64,000 bases of DNA, from positions 434,001 through 498,000 of the forward strand of contig NZ_PEBU01000003.1 of NCBI RefSeq assembly GCF_002887595.1, written 5' to 3'. The translations under genes and the position numbers were made by a program. The notes beneath the pieces are model-generated. The model saw only the letters and a list, made by a program, of their open reading frames with translations. It was not told where the DNA came from and searched no databases. Shown in pieces: positions 42,414 to 51,672 of this stretch; position 1 is the first letter of the stretch; each line of letters begins with the position of its first letter. This DNA is from Bowmanella denitrificans. Lineage in GTDB: Bacteria; Pseudomonadota; Gammaproteobacteria; Enterobacterales; Alteromonadaceae.

Positions 42414-45400
42414 ATGAATTTCTCGCAATTTTTTATTCAACGGCCCATTTTTGCCGGGGTATTGTCGCTGATGATTTTCATCGCCGGTGCCCTGGCGGTA
42501 TGGAAGCTGCCCATTACCGAGTACCCAGAAGTTGTGCCCCCCACAGTGGTGGTCACGGCTAACTACCCTGGTGCCAATCCCAAAGTGATTGCCGAAACCG
42601 TAGCCTCACCGCTTGAGCAGGAAATCAACGGCGTGGAAAACATGCTGTATATGTCTTCTCAGGCCACCTCTGATGGCCGTATGACCCTGACCATCACGTT
42701 TGCCATCGGCACCGACCCGGATGACGCCACAACTTTGGTTCAAAACCGGGTCAACCGCGCCATTCCTCGTTTGCCACAGGAAGTACAGCGTTTAGGCGTG
42801 GTGACGGAGAAGTCATCACCGGATTTGACCATGGTGGTGCACTTGATTTCGCCGGATGAAAGATACGATATGTTGTATCTGTCCAACTTCGCTCACCAGA
42901 ATGTTAAAGACGAACTGGCACGCATTGAAGGTGTGGGCAATGTAAGGCTGTTTGGTGCCGGTGAATACAGCATGCGCGTGTGGCTGGATCCCGAAAAAGT
43001 CGCCGCTCTGAACCTTAATCCGGGCGACGTGGTGGCTGCAATTCGGGCTCAGAACCAGCAAGCAGCAGCGGGCAGTCTGGGCGCTCAGCCCACTGGTAAC
43101 AGTGACTTCCAGTTATTGATTAACGTTAAAGGTCGCCTGGCTGACGAGGAAGAGTTCGCCAACATTATTATCAAGGTGGGTGAAAACGGACAAATCTCTA
43201 GGATCCGCGATGTGGGCCGGGTTGAACTGGGCTCCAACTTCTATGCGCTGCGCTCGCTGCTGAACAACCAGCCTGCCGTAGCACTGCCGGTATTCCAGGC
43301 ACCTGGCTCCAACGCCATTCAGATTTCTGACGATGTGCGCGCCACCATGGCCGAACTGAAAAAGACCTTCCCACAAGGGGTGGATTATCAGATTGTTTAT
43401 GATCCTACGGTATTTGTGCGTGGCTCCATCAAAGCCGTTATCAACACCCTGCTGGAAGCTATCCTGCTGGTGGTATTGGTTGTGGTGCTGTTCCTGCAAA
43501 CCTGGCGCGCTTCGGTCATTCCGTTGGTGGCGGTGCCGATTTCGCTGGTGGGTACCTTTGCCATTATGCACCTGATGGGCTTTTCCCTGAACGCGCTGTC
43601 GCTGTTTGGACTGGTACTGGCCATCGGTATTGTGGTGGATGACGCCATCGTCGTGGTGGAAAACGTTGAACGTAATATTCACGATGGTTTAAGCCCGGTG
43701 GAAGCGACTAAGCAGGCCATGCGTGAAGTCACAGGCCCCATTGTGGCAACCACATTGGTGCTGGCGGCAGTATTTATTCCTACCGCTTTTATGTCGGGTC
43801 TGACCGGCCAGTTCTACAAACAATTCGCCCTGACCATTACGATTTCTACCGTGATCTCGGCCATTAACTCCCTGACGTTGAGCCCGGCCCTGTCTGCACT
43901 GTTACTGAAAAGCAACAACGCGCCTAAGGACTGGCTGACCCGGGGTATGGATAAAGTGTTTGGCGGCTGGCTGTTTGGCCCCTTCAACCGCCTGTTTGAC
44001 CGCGGCGCCAAGGGTTACACCCAGGGAGTTGGCAAACTGGTGCGCATGAGTGGCATTATTCTGGTGCTGTATGCCGGCCTGATGGCGCTGACCTATCAGC
44101 AGTTTTCTAGCACGCCGACGGGCTATGTACCGGGTCAGGATAAGATGTATCTGGTGTCTTTTGCCCAGTTGCCCGATGCTGCCTCTCTGGACAGAACCGA
44201 AGCGGTGATCCGTGAAATGTCTGACATTATGCTTCAGCATCCAGGCGTGGAAAATGCGGTGGCCTTCCCAGGCCTGAATATCAACGGCTTTACCAACAGT
44301 CCCAGCAGCGGCATTGTGTTCGCAGCCCTTAAGCCTTTTGATCAGCGGACCAGCCCTGAGCTGTCTGCCGGCGCCATTGCTGCGCAGTTAAACCAACAAT
44401 TTGGCGCGATTAAGGGGGCTTTTATCGCCATCTTCCCGCCCCCGCCGGTACAAGGTCTGGGCACCATAGGCGGCTTCAGGCTGCAAATTCAGGACCGCGC
44501 AGGCCTTGGTTTTGAAGAACTGTACCGGGTGACTCAGGAAGTCGTCGGTAAAGCCTGGGCGGCGCCTGAGTTAACCGGTAATTTCTCCAGCTTCCAGGTT
44601 AATGTGCCGCAACTGGATGTGGAACTGGACCGCACCAAAGCCATGAGCCAGGGTGTGGATATGAATACCCTGTTCCAGACCATGCAAGCTTATCTGGGTT
44701 CGGTGTATGTGAATGACTTTAACCAGTTTGGTCGCACCTATCAGGTTAATGTGCAGGCCGATGAGCGTTTCCGTCAGGAGCCAGAGCAGATTGCCCAGCT
44801 TAAGGTACGTAATCAGGATGGTCATATGATCCCACTGGGTTCATTCTTAAGCGCTCACCATGGCGCAGGGCCAGACCGGGTGATGCACTACAATGCCTAT
44901 CCGACGGCCGAAGTAAACGGTGCTCCCGCCCCCGGCTTCAGCTCCGGTCAGGCCAAGGCTGCCATTGAACGCATTCTGGATGAAACCTTGCCTCTGGGCA
45001 TGACATACGAGTGGACAGAACTGACCTATCAGCAAATTCTGGCTGGCAATACCGCCATGCTGGTCTTCCCGTTGGTGGTGCTGTTGGTGTTCCTGGTACT
45101 GGCTGCGCAATACGAGAGCCTGACCCTGCCACTGGCCATTATTCTGATTGTGCCGATGACATTGCTGTCAGCCATGACCGGGGTGATTATCTACGGTGGT
45201 GACAACAATATCTTCACCCAGATAGGCTTTATCGTGCTGGTAGGGCTTGCCACCAAAAACGCCATACTGATCGTCGAGTTTGCCAAAGAACTGGAAGATA
45301 AAGGCCTGAGTACCATGGAAGCCATTAAGGAAGCCAGTCGCCTGCGTCTGCGTCCCATTCTGATGACTTCAATTGCCTTTATTATGGGTGTGGTGCCTAT

Positions 45401-45587
45401 GGTGTTGTCATCCGGCGCTGGTGCGGAAATGCGCCAGGCCATGGGTGTGGCGGTATTCTCCGGCATGATTGGTGTCACCATCTTCGGCCTGATCCTGACC
45501 CCGGTATTCTACCACCTGTTGAGAAACCGCAAGGCTAAACAACAAGCACAAACCGCAACTGCTCAGGGAGCATTGGCCCATGACTAA
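42414..45587 (+). CDS. RND multidrug efflux permease (MexF/HAE1-like)
   Basis: 1057 residues, the normal length for hydrophobe/amphiphile efflux-1 transporters. The N-terminus 'FIQRPIFAGVLSLMIFIAG' and 'YPEVVPPTVVVTANYPGA' is typical, as are twelve helices and two large periplasmic loops. The helix-4 proton-relay pair is present in 'GIVVDDAIVVVENVER' (Asp-Asp). It exports drugs, solvents or signalling molecules from the periplasm or membrane through the partner channel by proton antiport. Overlaps the next gene by eight bases. Confidence 0.96.
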   Translation: MNFSQFFIQRPIFAGVLSLMIFIAGALAVWKLPITEYPEVVPPTVVVTANYPGANPKVIAETVASPLEQEINGVENMLYMSSQATSDGRMTLTITFAIGTDPDDATTLVQNRVNRAIPRLPQEVQRLGVVTEKSSPDLTMVVHLISPDERYDMLYLSNFAHQNVKDELARIEGVGNVRLFGAGEYSMRVWLDPEKVAALNLNPGDVVAAIRAQNQQAAAGSLGAQPTGNSDFQLLINVKGRLADEEEFANIIIKVGENGQISRIRDVGRVELGSNFYALRSLLNNQPAVALPVFQAPGSNAIQISDDVRATMAELKKTFPQGVDYQIVYDPTVFVRGSIKAVINTLLEAILLVVLVVVLFLQTWRASVIPLVAVPISLVGTFAIMHLMGFSLNALSLFGLVLAIGIVVDDAIVVVENVERNIHDGLSPVEATKQAMREVTGPIVATTLVLAAVFIPTAFMSGLTGQFYKQFALTITISTVISAINSLTLSPALSALLLKSNNAPKDWLTRGMDKVFGGWLFGPFNRLFDRGAKGYTQGVGKLVRMSGIILVLYAGLMALTYQQFSSTPTGYVPGQDKMYLVSFAQLPDAASLDRTEAVIREMSDIMLQHPGVENAVAFPGLNINGFTNSPSSGIVFAALKPFDQRTSPELSAGAIAAQLNQQFGAIKGAFIAIFPPPPVQGLGTIGGFRLQIQDRAGLGFEELYRVTQEVVGKAWAAPELTGNFSSFQVNVPQLDVELDRTKAMSQGVDMNTLFQTMQAYLGSVYVNDFNQFGRTYQVNVQADERFRQEPEQIAQLKVRNQDGHMIPLGSFLSAHHGAGPDRVMHYNAYPTAEVNGAPAPGFSSGQAKAAIERILDETLPLGMTYEWTELTYQQILAGNTAMLVFPLVVLLVFLVLAAQYESLTLPLAIILIVPMTLLSAMTGVIIYGGDNNIFTQIGFIVLVGLATKNAILIVEFAKELEDKGLSTMEAIKEASRLRLRPILMTSIAFIMGVVPMVLSSGAGAEMRQAMGVAVFSGMIGVTIFGLILTPVFYHLLRNRKAKQQAQTATAQGALAHD

Positions 45588-47013
45588 TTCACTTATCAGA
45601 ATACCACTGGCTGCGTTAGCCGTGGCGGTGCTCAGCGCCTGTGCCGTGGGGCCGGATTACCAGACACCTGAATTAATCGCCACAGAACTCACTGACCTGA
45701 CTGCCAATGTGCAGTCAGGGGTCAGCCAGGACCCCTTGTGGTGGCGTCAGTTCGATGATCCCCAACTTAACCAACTGATTGAAGCCACTTTAAAGAACAA
45801 CCCGTCCCTGGCCGCGGCCAGGGCCAATGTGGACGCTGCTTATGCGCAATTTATGGATATCAGCAACGACATTCTGCCAAGCGGTGATATCCAGGCCGTC
45901 CACCAGGCCCAGAATCAGTTAACACCCGGAATGGGAGACCAGCGGGTACATAGCCGCTCATTGCGTTTGGGAGCACAGTTGAACTGGACAGTGGATCTGT
46001 TTGGTAAATTGCGCCGCGCCACTGAAGCCGCCGAGGCAGATGCCAAAGCCAGTGAACAGGCCTGGCGTGACATCCGGATTAACCTGCTCAGCCAGGTGGC
46101 CAATCAATATGCCACCAGTCAGGCGCTAAGTGCCAGGGTTGCCGTTGCCAAACGCAATCTGCAAAGCCTGGCCAGGACCCGAACTATTATTCAGGCCAGG
46201 TTGGAGTCAGGCTATGCGTCACAGCTGGATTTGCTGCGTATCGATGCCCAGGTTAAAGGCGTAGAGGCCAGTATTCCGGCCCTACAAGCGCAGGCGGAGC
46301 GCAGTCGAAACAGCTTGCTGGCCCTGGCAGGCGGCCGGCAAAAACTGACCGACTGGCAATGGCTGGACAGCGACCTACCCCAGTTGAATAAGCCGGTTGC
46401 CATTGAACAACCTCAGGAACTGCTGCGACAACGCCCGGATGTGCAATTGGCTGAACGCCGGCTGGCATCGGCGACGGCCAGGATTGGCGTGGCAGAGGCG
46501 GCCCAATATCCGGAGCTGTCGGTTAACGGCTTTCTGGGTTATCTGTCGCTGGGCGGCACCAGTCTTGACAGTCAGACCCGGGCCTGGAGTCTGGCCCCCA
46601 GGCTAAGCTGGCCCGGATTGGATTTGTCCTCCGTACAGGCGCAAATAGACATTGCCAATGCCAGGGAGCGTGAAGCGCTGGCCAATTTGCAAGGCCAATG
46701 GCTGGGTGCTGTGGCGGATGCACAATCGGCTCTGAGCGACTACAGCAAGAGCCAGCAGCAAACCCATTTGCTTGAAGCACAGGTGCTAGCCAGTCAGCAG
46801 GCACTGGAACTGGCGCAACTGCAATACGACGCCGGCGCCATTGAGTTACTGGACCTGCTAGACAGCGAACGTACTTTATTGGCGGCCAGGGACAATCTGG
46901 TGCAGGCGCAAAACCGTACCTTTGTGGCCTTAAGTGAAGTCTATCGCGCCTTTGGTGGCAGGCTGACTCCTGATGCCGCCCATCCCCTGCTGGCTAATCG
47001 GTCAGCGGGCTGA
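45580..47013 (+). CDS. Outer-membrane efflux channel lipoprotein (OprN/NodT family)
   Basis: 477 residues. Lipobox 'LSAC' with C21, then 'AVGPDYQTP' as in NodT/OprN channels. The two repeated outer-membrane-factor halves are visible, each with long helices ('LIEATLKNNPSLAAARANVDAAYAQ', 'LAERRLASATARIGVAEAAQYPELS', in pieces). It forms the trimeric TolC-like exit duct for the pump encoded just before it. Start overlaps the permease stop. A large terminator follows. Confidence 0.94.
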   Translation: MTNSLIRIPLAALAVAVLSACAVGPDYQTPELIATELTDLTANVQSGVSQDPLWWRQFDDPQLNQLIEATLKNNPSLAAARANVDAAYAQFMDISNDILPSGDIQAVHQAQNQLTPGMGDQRVHSRSLRLGAQLNWTVDLFGKLRRATEAAEADAKASEQAWRDIRINLLSQVANQYATSQALSARVAVAKRNLQSLARTRTIIQARLESGYASQLDLLRIDAQVKGVEASIPALQAQAERSRNSLLALAGGRQKLTDWQWLDSDLPQLNKPVAIEQPQELLRQRPDVQLAERRLASATARIGVAEAAQYPELSVNGFLGYLSLGGTSLDSQTRAWSLAPRLSWPGLDLSSVQAQIDIANAREREALANLQGQWLGAVADAQSALSDYSKSQQQTHLLEAQVLASQQALELAQLQYDAGAIELLDLLDSERTLLAARDNLVQAQNRTFVALSEVYRAFGGRLTPDAAHPLLANRSAG

Positions 47014-47020
47014 TCCCCTT

Positions 47021-47083
47021 TGAGGCACCCGGCAGCGACAACTGTCCTCCAGCCAGGCCAAAAGCCGGGCTGCCTCATTTTTT
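47021..47083 (+). terminator. Terminator of the efflux operon
   Basis: TGAGGCA and CCCGGC (47021-47033) pair with GCCGGG and TGCCTCA (47064-47077, one bulged base), followed by TTTTTT (47078-47083). The 30-nt interior could fold further. Confidence 0.75.
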
Positions 47084-47165
47084 CCTGAAGTTCACCTGCG
47101 ATTCAGTTGAGGTTAAGTGCCGGGCGCCTATAACCCAATATAAGGTTACTTACCGGAGGCAAGTC

Positions 47166-48497
47166 ATGCTTGTCCTTCCTTACTGGAAAGCCCACTTACG
47201 TCTGGTGTTGCTATTGTTACTCAGTTTTGCACTGGTATCAGTGGTAAATGCCCAAACTCCCACTCTTGATGAAGTCGAGATTCAGGAACCCCTGGATGAC
47301 GAGGAGCTGGATACCTTGCTGGCGCCTGTCGCCTTATATCCGGACACCCTGCTGTCACATATTCTGATCGCTGCAAGTTATCCCCTGGAGGTGGTGGAAG
47401 CCGCACGTTGGCGGGCAAAGCATCCAGATCTGGACGCCAATGAAGTGCTGGAAGCCAGCGAAGATAAGGATTGGGATCCCAGCGTCAAAGCGCTACTGCC
47501 TTTTACTGAGCTGTTAACGCGAATGAGCGAGGATCTGGACTGGACCCGGGATCTTGGCGAAGCCAATTTGGCCGATGAAGAACAGGTACTGGCTAGGATC
47601 CAATATCTGCGCCGTCAGGCCTACAGTCAGGGAAATCTGACCAGTAATGAACATGTGGTGGTAGAAGAAGAGCCACAGGTTATCCGGGTTGAGACCATTA
47701 AACGTGAAGTGGTGTATGTGCCTTACTATGACAGTCGCATTGTATACGGCGACTGGTGGTGGCATCGTCCTCCTGTGTATTGGCCGCAATCCGGGTTGTC
47801 GGTAGGCATTCACTGGGGCCATAGTGTGGTGGTGCGCCCCAGCTTTTACTTCAGTGCCTTTCACTGGCATAACCGGCATATCGTGGTGAACTATGACAAC
47901 TTCCACCACCGCTCCTATCATTATCCCAGCCATTATTGGTACAGATATGATGCCAGACGCTGGCAGCACAACCTGCATCATCGGCGTGGTGTGCGCTATC
48001 ACAAGCCGCGGGCTTACCGTCAGGTCACCTATAATCGGGAAAATGGTCAGGTGGGCGGTACCGTGCATGTCAACCGGGTACGTTCAGAGCCCAGATTCAA
48101 ACAAGACAGGGTCAGGGTGGTGAGCCGTGAGCAGCCAAATGCTGCACAGGTACAGCAACGTCATAGCCGCTCAGTGGAATCGCAGCGCCAATCACACAGC
48201 AATCAGGTGATTCAGCACCAGCAAAGACCCCGCCAACAACACAACAATAGGCAAGTGGACGAGCGCAGATACAGAAACCAGCAAAACGATTTGGCTAACC
48301 GGCAGGCACTTCGCCCTCAGGTACAACCGCGCCGGGTTCCTGAACAAAGTCGTACCGTTCAGCGCCAACAACATCCCCAGGTGAAAAGCCATTCAGTACA
48401 GCGGCAACATCAAGCCAGGCGTGAAACGACGCCAAGACAAGACAAACCCGCTAACACCTTACGACATTCACACCGGGAGCCTAAGCAGCAAAGATAA
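47166..48497 (+). CDS. DUF3300 secreted protein with His/Arg/Gln-rich tail
   Basis: 443 residues. Signal peptide 1-30 ('VVNAQ'). DUF3300 spans ~45-260 and starts 'LLAPVALYPDTLLSHILIAASYPLEVVEAARW', in pieces. From ~195 the sequence becomes rich in Trp, Tyr, His and Arg, and from ~300 it is a low-complexity Gln/Arg/His/Asn tail (about 140 residues) that is probably disordered and strongly basic. The DUF3300 family has unknown function and is common in proteobacteria. GGAGG precedes the ATG. A surface, nucleic-acid- or metal-binding role for the tail is speculative. Confidence 0.88.
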   Translation: MLVLPYWKAHLRLVLLLLLSFALVSVVNAQTPTLDEVEIQEPLDDEELDTLLAPVALYPDTLLSHILIAASYPLEVVEAARWRAKHPDLDANEVLEASEDKDWDPSVKALLPFTELLTRMSEDLDWTRDLGEANLADEEQVLARIQYLRRQAYSQGNLTSNEHVVVEEEPQVIRVETIKREVVYVPYYDSRIVYGDWWWHRPPVYWPQSGLSVGIHWGHSVVVRPSFYFSAFHWHNRHIVVNYDNFHHRSYHYPSHYWYRYDARRWQHNLHHRRGVRYHKPRAYRQVTYNRENGQVGGTVHVNRVRSEPRFKQDRVRVVSREQPNAAQVQQRHSRSVESQRQSHSNQVIQHQQRPRQQHNNRQVDERRYRNQQNDLANRQALRPQVQPRRVPEQSRTVQRQQHPQVKSHSVQRQHQARRETTPRQDKPANTLRHSHREPKQQR

Positions 48498-48504
48498 ATA
48501 GCCC

Positions 48505-49587
48505 CTAATCATGCTGGTAAATTCTGGGCATGCGCTGATTGATGCGGGTCAGCAATTCATAGCCGATGGTATTAGCATGCCCGGCGACTTCAGTGACGCG
48601 AATATGCTGCCCCCAAATTTCCACTTCATCACCTATGGCTGCCTGGGGCAGATGGCTGACATCCACGGCTAACATATCCATGGAAACGGTGCCCACTACC
48701 TGTGCGCGCTGATCATGTAAATAAACCTGGCTACTGCTGTTGGTCAGACGCGGGTAGCCATCAGCGTAGCCAATAGCCAGGGTGGCGATACGACTCTTCT
48801 GGCTGGCCTGCCAACGGCCGTTATAGCCCACCGTTTCGCCAGCCTCGATGTCGCGAAGCGCAATAATCTGGCTGGTGACCTGCATGGCCACCTGCAGCCC
48901 CATTTCTTCCGCTGTCTTACCTGGAATAGGCGAGCAACCATATAACATAATACCAGGGCGATTCCAGCCTACCGCCGCCCCCGGCAGAGTGTATAATGCA
49001 GCGCTGTTGGCCAGGCTGACTTCACAGTCCAGATGAGCCGCCAGAGCGAACAACTGCTGCATCTGATGTTTGTTCGTTTCAGAATGAAATTCCTCGGCAC
49101 AGGAAAAATGGCTGGCCAGCACCGGCTTTTTGTTCAGTTTGCGGCCAAGCTTATCCGCCCAGCTTTGTGCCTCCACCGGATTCAGACCCAGCCTGTGCAT
49201 GCCAGTATCCACTTTCAGCCAGCATTGCAGGTCATCCAGCCCATCAGATTTAAGCAGCCCTTCGACCTGATTGGCGCTGTGTAACATCGGCCAAAGGTCA
49301 GATTGCTGAGCGAGCTTTAATTCTTCTGCGCTGTTGACGCCTTCAAGAATCAATACGGGTTTTTGAATACCGGCGCTGCGTAATAGCAACGCTTCATCGA
49401 TAAAGGCCACAGCAAAAGCCGGCACATGGGGTGCCAGGTATTTCGCCACTTCTACCGCCCCATGACCATATGCATCAGCCTTAATCACTGCCACCTGCCG
49501 GGCCTTAGGCGCCAAATGGCTGGCCTGCCGATAGTTATGCAATATTGCCGGCAGATTGATACGGGCTCGGGTAGGTCGATAATGCAT
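48505..49587 (-). CDS. alr: Alanine racemase
   Basis: 360 residues, normal length. The PLP lysine is K36 in 'AVIKADAYGHG', and the second catalytic base is Y255 in 'ETVGYNGRW'. It interconverts L- and D-alanine for peptidoglycan. The N-terminal TIM barrel and C-terminal beta domain are both complete. No strong ribosome-binding site is seen. It is divergent from an L,D-transpeptidase gene, a second cell-wall enzyme; whether they share control is unknown. Confidence 0.97.
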   Translation of the reverse strand: MHYRPTRARINLPAILHNYRQASHLAPKARQVAVIKADAYGHGAVEVAKYLAPHVPAFAVAFIDEALLLRSAGIQKPVLILEGVNSAEELKLAQQSDLWPMLHSANQVEGLLKSDGLDDLQCWLKVDTGMHRLGLNPVEAQSWADKLGRKLNKKPVLASHFSCAEEFHSETNKHQMQQLFALAAHLDCEVSLANSAALYTLPGAAVGWNRPGIMLYGCSPIPGKTAEEMGLQVAMQVTSQIIALRDIEAGETVGYNGRWQASQKSRIATLAIGYADGYPRLTNSSSQVYLHDQRAQVVGTVSMDMLAVDVSHLPQAAIGDEVEIWGQHIRVTEVAGHANTIGYELLTRINQRMPRIYQHD

Positions 49588-49715
49588 GATGATTAAGACT
49601 CGGGAACAAAAGGAATATTAATTTACCAAAAATGAATCAAATTTAAATATTTTATTCACAGACCAAGATGCTCTATTATCAAGACATCTTTGATCATGCA
49701 ATCGGGCAGATTACC

Positions 49716-50444
49716 ATGAAACATAAGCTTATTTCACTGCTGGCCTTGTTTGTCTGTCAGCTGGCTCAGGCCGGTTGGCAAGTGCCGGACAATATACAGC
49801 AACTGGTGGTTGTCACTACGGCAGACTGGCGTGCCAATCAGGGCAAAATGCAGGTGTACCAAAAGACACAGGGCAAATGGCAGCGCACGGATCTGCATAG
49901 CCCCGTTACCATCGGCCGCACCGGTATGGCCTGGGGAATGGGCCTGCACCCAGAGCAACAAGGCCAGCAAAAGCAGGAAGGCGATGGTAAGGCCCCGGCG
50001 GGATTATTTCGGCTGACCACAGCTTTTGGTTATGAGGCACTGCAAAATCTGCATATTCCCTACCAGCAGATGCAGGCCAGCCACTACTGTATGGACGTTA
50101 AAGGGTCCCCCTATTACAACCAGATTGTCGACAGCCAGGAAGTGGGTAAGCAGGCGATTGAGGGCTCGTCAGAGGGCATGCGCCGGGATCTGCACTATGG
50201 AGACAACCTATACAGCAAGGGCATAGTTGTAGAGCACAATGGACAAAATATCTCTGGCGCCGGTAGTTGTATCTTTATGCATTTATGGCGTGCGAGCGAC
50301 AAACCCACAGCGGGTTGCACCGCCATGCCCGCCGAGGTGATGGATAAATTACTGAGCTGGCTGGAGGCAGATAAGCACCCCGCTTTATTGTTGCTACCTG
50401 AGGCTGAATATCAACGCCTGCGCAGTGAATGGGCCTTGCCCTAG
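49716..50444 (+). CDS. L,D-transpeptidase family (YkuD-type) periplasmic protein
   Basis: 242 residues from ATG 49716, where the signal peptide 'LLALFVCQLAQAG' starts. The catalytic pattern is H189 with C201 in 'HLWRASDKPTAGCTAM', the YkuD signature His-x(11)-Gly-Cys. Such enzymes form 3-3 cross-links or attach proteins to peptidoglycan. This shorter version resembles the YafK/YcfS-related group that includes peptidoglycan-stem or lipoprotein-linking or releasing enzymes. Only a weak ribosome-binding site is seen. Divergent from alr. Confidence 0.9.
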   Translation: MKHKLISLLALFVCQLAQAGWQVPDNIQQLVVVTTADWRANQGKMQVYQKTQGKWQRTDLHSPVTIGRTGMAWGMGLHPEQQGQQKQEGDGKAPAGLFRLTTAFGYEALQNLHIPYQQMQASHYCMDVKGSPYYNQIVDSQEVGKQAIEGSSEGMRRDLHYGDNLYSKGIVVEHNGQNISGAGSCIFMHLWRASDKPTAGCTAMPAEVMDKLLSWLEADKHPALLLLPEAEYQRLRSEWALP

Positions 50445-50518
50445 ACGCGTTTTGTCTTCCCACAGATACAAACTATGGGATGAAAGTCCGAGTCTTTGGG
50501 CTTCGCCCGCGTTTGATT

Positions 50519-50540
50519 GTCGGAATGAATTCCGACCTAC
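50519..50540. repeat. Palindromic repeat, copy 3
   Basis: GTCGGAATGAATTCCGAC followed by CTAC, in the spacer after the L,D-transpeptidase gene. It is identical to copy 2 except for the base after the left arm and one base of the tail (CTAC instead of CCAC). A small GGGCTTCGCCC hairpin (50499-50509) lies just upstream. The rest of 50445-50651 shows nothing else. Confidence 0.7.
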
Positions 50541-50651
50541 GGCTGCTGGGCTGCTGTGCAGTAATATGACAGGTGAACAGGTTAAACTCTGCTGCAAACC
50601 GGCTGGAACAGTGTGCGCAAGTATAAAGCAAGGGGGCAGATAATCTGCCCT

Positions 50652-51671
50652 CTAACCTACATTCGCCACATACCAGGGCATGGTCAGGCTGATGCCATCA
50701 AAGATCCGGTATTGTGGCGCATAGCCCAATAGCGTTTCCGCTTTGCTGACGTCCGCCTGGGAATGACGCACATCACCAGCGCGAAAATCACGGTACACCG
50801 GCTTTTTACTGTAGCCTACGCCCTGTTCCTGCAGCGCTTCCTTAATCGCCTGGAATAGCTGGTTCAGGGTCGTTCGGTCCCCCACCGCCACATTAAACAC
50901 TTCGTTCTTGTCTAGCACCGTTGTCGCTGCCAGCAGATTGGCCTGGATCACATTGTCGATATAGCAAAAGTCCCGGCTGGTTTCGCCGTCGCCATTGACA
51001 AACACCTCTTCGCCGCGCTTCATGGCAGCAGTCCATTTAGGGATCACCGCCGCGTAGGCACCATCTGGGTCCTGACGTCTGCCAAACACATTGAAATAAC
51101 GCAGGCCCACGGCTTTAAAGCCATATGCACGATCAAACACATCGGCATACAGCTCATTCACATACTTGGTCACCGCGTAAGGTGATAAGGGCTTGCCAAT
51201 ATTCTCTTCTACTTTAGGTAAGGCTGGATGGTCACCATAAGTGGAGCTGGAAGCTGCGTAGACAAAGGCCTTAACCCCGGCATCTTTGGCCGCCACCAGC
51301 ATATTCAGAAAACCGCTGATATTAACTTCATTACTGGTGATTGGATCGTTAAGTGAACGCGGCACGGAACCAAGCGCTGCCTGATGCAGTACCCTGTCCA
51401 CGCCTTTTACCGCTTCTTCACACAAGCTTTTGTCACGAATATCACCCTGAATAAAGCGGAAATTCTGCCAGCGGGATGGGCCGACAATCTCCTGTACCTC
51501 ATCAAGATTACGTTGATGACCAGTGGCAAAGTTATCCAACCCCACCACCTTCTGATTAGCCTTTAGCAGTGCTTCCAGCAAATTGGAGCCAATAAAGCCT
51601 GCTACGCCCGTTACCAGCCAGGTTTGCGGATTCGCTTTAAGGTCGGCCAGCAACAGGGAAAACTTATCCAT
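50652..51671 (-). CDS. tviC: UDP-N-acetylglucosamine/uronate C4-epimerase (TviC/WbpP-like)
   Basis: 339 residues, short-chain dehydrogenase fold. The NAD motif is 'GVAGFIGS' (22-29); the catalytic pair is Y165-x3-K169 in 'YAVTK' and the serine lies in 'SSSTYG' (141-146). It is strikingly close to TviC/WbpP in remembered sequence ('[12 protein letters not shown]', '[11 protein letters not shown]'). It should epimerise UDP-GlcNAc or UDP-GlcNAcA at C4. It follows tviB with a one-base gap on the same strand. Together they would make UDP-GalNAcA for capsule or O-antigen. Confidence 0.92.
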   Translation of the reverse strand: MDKFSLLLADLKANPQTWLVTGVAGFIGSNLLEALLKANQKVVGLDNFATGHQRNLDEVQEIVGPSRWQNFRFIQGDIRDKSLCEEAVKGVDRVLHQAALGSVPRSLNDPITSNEVNISGFLNMLVAAKDAGVKAFVYAASSSTYGDHPALPKVEENIGKPLSPYAVTKYVNELYADVFDRAYGFKAVGLRYFNVFGRRQDPDGAYAAVIPKWTAAMKRGEEVFVNGDGETSRDFCYIDNVIQANLLAATTVLDKNEVFNVAVGDRTTLNQLFQAIKEALQEQGVGYSKKPVYRDFRAGDVRHSQADVSKAETLLGYAPQYRIFDGISLTMPWYVANVG

Positions 51672-51672
51672 T

